NCBI GenBank assembly: GCA_028753945.1
Contig: JAPNXP010000001.1
Coordinates: forward strand, 2,532,501 to 2,596,500
DNA length: 64,000 nt
DNA from: Hexactinellida sp. DTS-2022
Taxonomy: Eukaryota; Porifera; Hexactinellida
Reading direction: 5' to 3'
Part shown: in pieces, positions 57,369-64,000 of the stretch
How the letters are laid out: every line of letters starts with the position of its first letter
Numbering within the stretch: position 1 is the first letter of the stretch
Notes under the pieces: model-generated
The model's input: the letters and a program-made list of their open reading frames with translations, nothing else
Told to the model about the DNA's origin: nothing
The model's database searches: none
Position numbers and translations under genes: made by a program

Positions 57369-58205
57369 TCAAGAATTGATTGGAAAGACTAAGAGTCCCA
57401 GAAAGCTGATAATTTGTACACAGGGGTAATTTTGTACTGCGACAACGATCTATTGGTTATTGAAGAGAAATATTCACATTTGAAGGTGACAAAATAGGTT
57501 AGCCAATTAAATTCGAGGATTTGTTAGTATGCAGGGTGTGATACAGAGGGGGGGGGGCCCTGGGATTTCCCCCCCCCCAACAAAAGTTCCCCCCATCCCA
57601 GAAATTGCTTAATTTTGCCTCATAGTCATTAAATAAAGGATAAGTAATTGCTAATATAAACAGGATTAAAGCATAGATTGATTATGCCAACTAAATACAT
57701 TAATTTTGGCCTATACATGTATGTATATGCTGCTCCTTTATCCAAGGGAACAGTCTGTTTCTAGGAAAGTTTCCCCCCCCCACAAGGAAAAATTTCTCTA
57801 TCAATCCCTGTTATGGATTAGCTAACTTATTCAATTAGTATAAATAGTCTATGCATAATAGAAAGATTTTCTGAGGCTGCAATCTGATTGATTGAAAATA
57901 TATTCATTCAACCAATCAATCATTTGTCTATTGTATTGCATGTTTTTCTTTTAGTATTATTTGGATTCGAGCTATCCTTATCTTGCAACTGAAATTTATT
58001 GAGCAACTAATGGGAAGATTTGAATTTCCCAAACAAATTACAATGTGTAGCATTTTATTAAGGGGACTTTATGAGGAATATATTTAATACACCACAGAGA
58101 TGTATAATTATAAATGATTAGTTTCAAGGAGTAGTAAGGCCGCGCAGCGGTCGTTAATTGAGGCGTGAAGCGCCGAACCGTCGCAAAGCGACCGAGACAG
58201 AAGGG
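57297..58205 (+). mobile_element. Helentron-type element next to KAP3 exon 1
   Basis: The 5' end ATCTATATATTAAAAGAGG is followed by a (TG)n run at about 57,330-57,366 and the family leader. The GC-rich hairpins GGCCGCGCAGCGGTC, GGCGTGAAGCGCC and GTCGCAAAGCGACC at 58,138-58,190 look like the 3' end; that they belong to the same copy is inference. A hAT-like MITE is nested at about 57532-57810. The hairpins end about 45 bp from the KAP3 splice donor. Confidence 0.5.
57532..57810. mobile_element. hAT-like MITE with G and C runs
   Basis: CAGGGTGTGATACAGAGGGG on the left and the complement of CAGGGATTGATAGAGAAA on the right. Runs of ten G and nine C lie just inside the ends. No clean target duplication. 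Confidence 0.55.
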
Positions 58206-58248
58206 CTCGTTGATATAAAAATAGGTTAAATAGAATATAATAATATAC

Positions 58249-58950
58249 CTGCATACAAAGAGAACCAATTTTATATTTAGACACAATTACATGAAAGCTC
58301 GAGAAAGATGATAAACAAAAGAAGATATATATTATGTTCCTTGTTATCTCCATACATTTTTTCCAATCATCTCGTAGCACACGTACCAAAGCTCCGATCA
58401 ATACTTCATTTCGGATCAAAACAGACAAGTTTTCTGGTTGCCTCGCAAGTATCAATATAAAGCTAGTAGCCTTTATTTTTTCGTGAAATCCCTCGTAGAG
58501 AAGGTAAAAATAGTTTTGAATTTTTGAAATATCACTAATTTCAAAGTTTTCCAATAATGATGTTGAATGTCTATGAAATGAATCTGGGGAATCACTTATC
58601 CTGTAAGTATTGCTTTGACGATCTCTTAAAAATACAACTAGCTGGTTCAATTCTCCGAAGAAAGTTGAATTTAATATCTTATTACATTTTGAAATGATCC
58701 AATGAACAAGGTAGTATACATCAGATTCGAAATTTAAATGATACAAGCGAATAAACTTTCGACATGTCACAACTTTATCAATGGTTTCATCACAATTATG
58801 CGAGAGAATTACTAACTGTAATGAATAATTAATAATAATAATAAATTCAGTTGGATGAACATCGATAGGGCCAATTGACAATACTTTTTTCTGGGCCAAG
58901 TACAAATTTTGTTGCGAAAAATAACAAGAACTCTGTGTACATGCTTCCAT
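58249..58950 (-). CDS. KIFAP3: KAP3 (kinesin-2 accessory subunit), coding exon 1
   Basis: From the ATG at 58950 this exon encodes 234 residues. The family's N-terminal signature appears in order: GPIDVHPTEFIIIINYSLQL, then RKFIRLYHLN, a less conserved linker with LRDRQS, IQNYFYLLYEGFHEKI, SFILILARQPENLSVLIRNE and the strongly conserved GALVRVLRDDWKKCMEITRN with IIYIFFCLSSFSSFH. It ends KIGSLCMQ at the donor CAG/GTATAT, phase 0. The ATG was chosen because it lies about 25 residues before the IDVHP motif, as in other KAP3 proteins; the upstream in-frame MISIIIII stretch is AT-rich leader. Exons 1 and 2 together give 722 residues. Expression control cannot be read; a decayed P-like element lies directly upstream. 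Confidence 0.9.
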
Positions 58951-59179
58951 TATAAGAGAAATTGACACAATTCTAAGTAAATAAATTATAATGATAATAC
59001 TTATCAACTTGGGTGTAGAAACATAAGTTTTTAAACAGGTATGTTAGGAAAAGATGTACGACTCAAGTTTAATTTATAAAATGAAGCAATTGAAATTAAC
59101 TACATAATAGAAATAAGAATAAACAGAGTAATAGAAATCATGGTAAATACAAATAAGTAGACATATAATTAAGAGAATC
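58951..59179. other. Presumed KAP3 5' leader and promoter region
   Basis: Only about 230 bp separate the KAP3 ATG from the end of the decayed P-like gene. The sequence is AT-rich; no TATA or Inr site can be assigned with confidence. Confidence 0.3.
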
Positions 59180-61464
59180 TCTTCAATTTAAGCTTTTCTA
59201 TACTTTTTGAAAGGAACCAGCGAGTTATAATTATTAACTTTGTTTGCAATAAAGCAATTCGCTGCGGTAGATTAGCTTCGATAAGATGTTCCAACTAAAC
59301 ACACCGCTAATACAAGTAGACTTCCAAATACATCAACGAAAGTTCAACTAGTATGTTTCTAGAAGGTCCACTTACAAGTTTCGACAACAGCTCTTTATTG
59401 TTTTCGATGGCACTAAAGGTCTTCCATAAAACAAGAATGGATTTCAAAACTGGCTCAAATGGATATTTAAGTCCGCCACGGTCCGTTAGCTGCAGAAGTT
59501 TATACTGAGAGTCCAGGTCTAAATAAAGGAGAAATTCTATATCAACTGTTAGCATATGTAGATAGTCATGACACGGTTTGTTGTTTCAGGTACTGATGGA
59601 CAGCATAGCCTGCAATAAAGGCTAATGATTGAAGCAACTGTGAACCACAATCAATTGTTGATAGGTCATGAATCTCATCAAGAAATGGCTCCAAATTGAA
59701 TTCACCATCAGTAGTGGAATACGAACAAGAAAATGACTTGACAAATGATTGAATAGATTGAAAGGAAGTGTCTTGTTGGTCAGTAAATATGTTTGATTAT
59801 GCTAGAAAGTTCAAGTGGATGCTCGGATCAAGGATTTGAAGATAGATGTGATAATTAGAACCCGACATCATACGGTATAGACCGAAATGGTGTTCCAAGG
59901 GATCCGTCTGTAGAAAGGAGGATAACACATATGTAAACAGAGGCGGATCCAGACACAAATCTGAGGGGGGGCAGAGACTATTTCAGGGGGGTGTCCCCTC
60001 AAATTCCTTAAAATTTTTACCATTCTAAATCTTAAATATCTCAAATAGTATTAATTCCTAAAATGTAAATACAATAATATATAGCGAGTGAGTTAGATAT
60101 ATCTGTAATAATACTAAACTAAAGGTATATCATATAATTCACAGAAATACAAACTAAATGTTTGGACCAACTAAACACGATGCAATAACTACATAACTAG
60201 CTAATAAATAGGTAGCTTGTGGTTGTCTAATATCCTAGTTTTAGAGATCTCAATAACAGGAGTATTATCCATTGAATAGCCAATATAGGTACCAGATTTT
60301 GTGAAGCTATTTGTTCGTCTTATCCGGAAAATCGTATTAACCGTGTTTGTACTAGATAACGATGTTCTGCTGTAATTCCTAAAGGAAAAGGTTAAATATT
60401 CCCACAGCATTGGTTGTTTTGGTATCTCGCCCCACATCTACTAAGATCCTGCCGGTGGGCAATAGAAGGGAGGGGGGGCAGCAGGGGGGGCAGTGAAAAT
60501 TTAGGGGGGGCATATGCCCCCCCTTGGATCCGCCACTGTATGTAAAGCCACAAGATTGAGTCAGATGGTTGGTAATTTGTGGTAATACAAGCATGTCTAA
60601 AACAGGTGTTTGTTTACTCAGTTTGCCAATTTTTTCTAGTAAAGTTTGCCAAGCATCCAACCAAAATCTACACAAGTCAAAAATAGAAATCGCTAGTCAA
60701 TAAAAGTCAAAGGTCTCGAGAAATTATCGTTCAAACGTATTCCTTTAAGGGGATAATCATATTAAGAACTAGAGTTGTATTTTAAAGCAAGTTCCTGCAA
60801 AACAGATTCTATTTCTCGGATTGTCACTAATTGCAGCAATGAGAACGGATATACTCTGTCCATTAAAATAGGCTGAGGTGGATAAATAAGCATTGATTTC
60901 AGGGTACAAATCTACGGAGATATTTTTTTCAGCCATTTTAGCGAGAAATAACGTTATGTTACTCTCATTACGGAAGTACACCAACCAACTATTAGGTAAA
61001 TAAATCAAGGTTACCTTATCTTTCAAGTTTTGTAGAGAGTTGACCGCAAATTTCTCTTTCTCATGACTCTCGGATGTCAGCTGAGTTGTAGTGTTTGGTT
61101 CATCAAGTCTTCCTATTTGGTATCGTATGACAGCGATTCCGTTTGGTAGGTTTGGATGAGTAATGCGCTGGGCAGCCATGCAGAAACTTGGTACAGCGCC
61201 TTCCTTCAGCTTTGGCTTCGCCCGCGGTATTTTAGTAAAAGAAACATTCCTTTTTGGGACTTTGAAAGTGTAGTCTGTCTTCTTTCTGAAAATGGTTGAT
61301 ATACATACATAGACGACCTTCAGGTCACCAATATCCTCGCGACGAAGAGCGCATGCCCAGGCATGATCCAGGGTTGGTGGATTTTGAGGCATCTTGAACA
61401 CAGGAACATGGTCATCCGGGTAGTAGTTGCTCTTGCAACCGGAGACAGAACACGAGTTAGGCAT
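59180..61464 (-). pseudogene. Fourth P-like transposase, heavily decayed
   Basis: The THAP domain starts at the ATG at 61464 (MPNSCSVSGCKSNYYPDD). It continues 231 codons through the KLKEGAVPSF box, but the C-x2-H part reads VCISTIF, so the zinc-binding histidine is lost. Later parts appear piecewise: WLDAWQTLLEKIGKLSKQ near 60,600-60,670; a DPLEHHFGLYRMMSG equivalent at 59,860-59,920; QYKLLQLTDRGGLKYP at 59,460-59,510; and NCFIANKV then KLKRF near 59,180-59,240. The catalytic core with both aspartates is deleted between about 60,680 and 60,770. A hAT-like element (59938-60538) is inserted in it. Terminal repeats were not found. Confidence 0.8.
59938..60538. mobile_element. hAT-like element, 601 bp, in the fourth P-like gene
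   Basis: The ends CAGAGGCGGATCCAGAC and the complement of CAGTGGCGGATCCAAGG are flanked by the identical octamer TATGTAAA (59930-59937 and 60539-60546). G runs (GGGGGGG) lie just inside both ends. It encodes no transposase. Confidence 0.92.
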
Positions 61465-62670
61465 GAATAGATACTAATATGAGTAAAGACCAGAGCGAAA
61501 TTAAAAGGATGAGATTGTACGTCAATAGAAGAGTTTGGAATAAAATTTGGGTGCAACTTCAGTAATAAACACCTCCAAGATTTCGTGGAGTTAGGCTAAA
61601 ACACTGTATGCACGTCTAGAACTCGATAAATGATGAAGATAGACCAAAAGAAACCCAAAATCGGACAATAATTGACAAAGTTACGGCCAAAATCAGTTAT
61701 AAGCCAAACCCTATGGAGAAAATTGATAACATCACAGAAGCCTTTTATACTGTAAACAATGCTATTACAGTAGTTACTCTTATGCATACAAGCTATTCCT
61801 AATGACTACACAGCTTTATTCGTCTACAAGCGACGATTTTGAGGTTTCATGATGAATTCCAATTACACTGTTCATTACGCAATCACAAATTTATCAATTC
61901 TATTTTGCTACAATTTTACTGCTTGATTCTGCAAACTTGCTATTTTCCACATATATAACTTATATTATAACAATAAATGACCGTTTGGAAGTAATAATTA
62001 TATAAAAAATATGGTGATAATAATGAAACATTCCTTTTTATAGACATTAATATTAGGCGGACACTACTGTATCTACAAATAGTGAAGCAACTGCTCCTGC
62101 ACTTGCTTCAATCGGTCATCAAATCTAGATGGTTTATCCTATAATTTAAGATTCTTTAAGGAATTTGTTATTCTCTAAATAGCTTGAAATTATAATACAA
62201 GGACGAGACGATAGATAAGGTAATGTTTATAACAGGCGTCGCTGCCACTTATAATACTTTTATTGTCCTATTATCCAAGTCCAAATTCTACCAGAGTATA
62301 AATTGAACATAATTATTTGAGTGGTATCATATTCTACCAGAGTATAAATTGAACATAATTATTTGAGTGGTATCATATTCTATAATTATTTATTACACTA
62401 TTTAATCCGCTCCACAGCTAATATCTTTCATGTAACTGTATAATTTGGTAAAGCTACACTCCATCCATATGATAAATTATGCAACAATTATTTCCAGGAG
62501 TAGAATAATCTGTTACAGTTAATTGACAACGTCTCCTTAATTCTAATAATAATCACAAAATTATACTAAGATCAATTACTTAAATGAGCAATAATACTTT
62601 TCTGAAACCTCCTGCTCAGTGTAATCTTTTAAAATTGCGTAGAGCACTATTTCTATTAAAATATTATATT
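61465..62670. other. Gene-free stretch with a 47-bp tandem duplication
   Basis: No gene is seen. At 62,286-62,380 a 47-bp unit (ATTCTACCAGAGTATAAATT...) occurs twice in a row, identically. Confidence 0.5.
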
Positions 62671-63027
62671 AGGCCATATTAACAAAATAACTTATTCATA
62701 ATCCCCGTCCGTCCCAAAATTCACCCCCGTCCGGATATTTCTTTTAGTATCTTCTGAACCAAGTTCTACAAATATTAGCTATAAACTTGTGTAAAGTACT
62801 CCTAATGTATCAATTTTTAATAAGTCATGTATTGAGGGCATTACGTTTATTTATTTGGCATTGTCATGTGAATTCTAATTAAATTAAAATTAATATTGTT
62901 TAGTATAGGATACTGATACGTGTATTTGCATATTACTGAATACAAAATAAAATAAAAATCCCGCCCGCAATCGGTATTTTATGAAAAAATCTGATTGATA
63001 AACAATTAATTTATTTTACCTGGCCTT
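62671..63027 (+). repeat. Dispersed 330-350 bp MITE, copy 3 of 3
   Basis: It starts AGGCCATATTAACAAAATAA and ends GATAAACAATTAATTTATTT with TACCTGGCCT. AGGCCA and its complement TGGCCT mark the two ends. It lies outside the KAP3 gene, unlike copies 1 and 2, and about 250 bp before the Merlin-type gene. Confidence 0.75.
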
Positions 63028-63274
63028 ATTAATTAACACAGTCTTAGTTTAATAATATAAATAAAATTATTAAAACAGATTATTGTCTAGATAATCGACT
63101 TTAGATACGAGTCTGTGCGTAAGAATGTGTTTGCATTGTAATGTGCAAAATTGTCGTTACTAACTAGATATTGTTTCTTCTAGCAACCACAGTGCATTCC
63201 AAACATTAAATATTGTTACTACGTTAGGAAAAAAATAGTATATAAACACAGATTAATTTTATTCTAAACTTTAA

Positions 63275-64000
63275 ATGGATTACATCCCATTACAAATCCC
63301 AACTATAATTTCCGACATCCCAACTGACTTTCTTCTCCCTCACCTGTATTCTCTAACATCAAACTACCAACACACAATTAACTGGTTACGGGATTATGGC
63401 CTTTTAGCTCGTGCAATGCAATGCAAATGTGGGAAGGAAATGTATGAGGGTGCCTACGCCAATTCCCAGGATGGTTACAAGTGGAAATGTCGCGCATGCA
63501 AGAGTTCCTGTTCAATCCGTTTTGGTTCCTTCTTTCATCCTTCCAAACTCTCGCTTACTTCGCTTCTCCAATTCATGTATCTCTGGTGTGAGGAGATTCA
63601 GTCACACGCTATTATGGAGAAGCAGTTGCAGTGGGCACCAGCTACTGTTGTTGATTGGAAGAACTTTATGAGGGATATCTGTGTTGAAGAGATCATACAA
63701 GATGCTGAACCCTTAGGTGGGCCCGGAATTATCGTGGAGATTGATGAATCCAAGTTCGGCAAACGTAAATACAACCGCGGAAGATTAGTAGTGGGGACTT
63801 GGGTTTTTGGAATAGTCGAGAGAGATTCAGGCCGAATGATTATGTTATGTGTACCAGATAGATTTGCTGCAACTCTGCTACCCCTTATCCAGCATTACGT
63901 CCTACCTGGCTCCGTAGTATACTCAGATGAGTGGGCTGCATACAATATCTTGGCTCATACACCCCAGTACACGCATCACACTGTGAACCATAGTGAGAAC
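63275..64000 (+). CDS. Merlin-type (ISXO2-like DDE) transposase, open to the window end
   Basis: The ATG at 63275 opens a frame with no stop through the window edge, giving 242 codons. An N-terminal segment ending NWLRDYGLLARAM is followed by a zinc-ribbon-like part (CKCGKEMYEG, KWKCRACKSSC), then a helical linker (ATVVDWKNFMRDICVEE). The catalytic domain has the first aspartate at about D157 (IIVEIDESKFGKRKYNRGR) and the second at about D218 (VVYSDEWAAYN). The third acidic motif would lie beyond the edge. The order is that of ISXO2/IS1595-like transposases, known in animals as Merlin. The frame is intact and every family motif so far is kept, in contrast to the broken relative at 8782-9633. 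It could be an active element or a domesticated gene. Confidence 0.88.
   Translation, partial: MDYIPLQIPTIISDIPTDFLLPHLYSLTSNYQHTINWLRDYGLLARAMQCKCGKEMYEGAYANSQDGYKWKCRACKSSCSIRFGSFFHPSKLSLTSLLQFMYLWCEEIQSHAIMEKQLQWAPATVVDWKNFMRDICVEEIIQDAEPLGGPGIIVEIDESKFGKRKYNRGRLVVGTWVFGIVERDSGRMIMLCVPDRFAATLLPLIQHYVLPGSVVYSDEWAAYNILAHTPQYTHHTVNHSEN

Larger units (their letters stand above)
23819..58248 (-). other. KAP3 intron of 34,430 bp filled with transposons
   Basis: The donor, read on the minus strand, is ATGCAG followed by GTATAT at 58248. The acceptor is TTCTTGCGTTTAG ending at 23819. Joining the exons gives KIGSLCMQ then IIQNELF, matching the uninterrupted KAP3 family sequence there with no residue gained or lost. 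Nearly the whole intron can be assigned to inserted elements, several nested, including two intact P-like transposons, one on each strand. Confidence 0.9.

Overview
The window is animal (metazoan) nuclear DNA: AT-rich, gene-poor and crowded with eukaryotic DNA transposons. Only one cellular gene is recognisable. It is a divergent KAP3/KIFAP3 homologue, the non-motor subunit of kinesin-2, on the minus strand. Coding exon 1 (58249-58950) carries the N-terminal third. Coding exon 2 (22352-23818) carries the rest. Both splice sites are canonical and in phase 0, and the join restores the conserved protein across the junction (predicted 722 residues). The intron between them is 34,430 bp and is almost wholly built of nested transposons. 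KAP3 implies an animal with cilia. The sequence does not fix the phylum, but a fast-evolving lineage with many P-type, Helentron, Merlin, MULE and Ginger elements fits.

Region 1-22 kb lies downstream of KAP3. It starts with a TTAA-type element cut by the window edge, which carries a nested palindromic element (519-1071). Next come hAT-like and Tc1/mariner-like non-autonomous elements (2.4-3.1, 6.1-6.7 and 11.4-12.3 kb) and a decayed Merlin (ISXO2-like) transposase (8.8-9.6 kb). At 12.87-14.24 kb a three-deep nest can be read from its target duplications: a hAT element inside a hAT element inside a Helentron-type element. From 14,465 to 19,224 lies a Ginger-type DNA transposon: a gypsy-like integrase gene with no reverse transcriptase, bounded by TGT...ACA inverted repeats and a 4-bp AAAT duplication. 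It sits inside a smaller element whose uninterrupted relative is at 41.3-41.8 kb. Helentron ends follow at 19.3-20.96 kb.

Region 23.8-58.2 kb is the KAP3 intron. It holds two apparently intact P-element-like transposons, one intronless (25114-28504, 977 aa) and one with a 76-bp intron inside its THAP zinc finger (28979-32821, 978 aa). It also holds a P-type MITE (24351-25086), a third, broken P-like element (51.3-56.3 kb), two MULE remnants (one with a C-terminal RING finger, one with an N-terminal FLYWCH finger), a TTAA element with near-perfect ends, and many hAT, Tc1 and Helentron derivatives. A recurring design is terminal inverted repeats built from tandem arrays.

Region 58.2-64 kb holds KAP3 exon 1, a fourth, decayed P-like element upstream of it (59.2-61.5 kb, split by a hAT element) and, at the right edge, the first 242 codons of an open Merlin-type transposase. 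No rRNA, tRNA, CRISPR or prokaryotic feature was seen.
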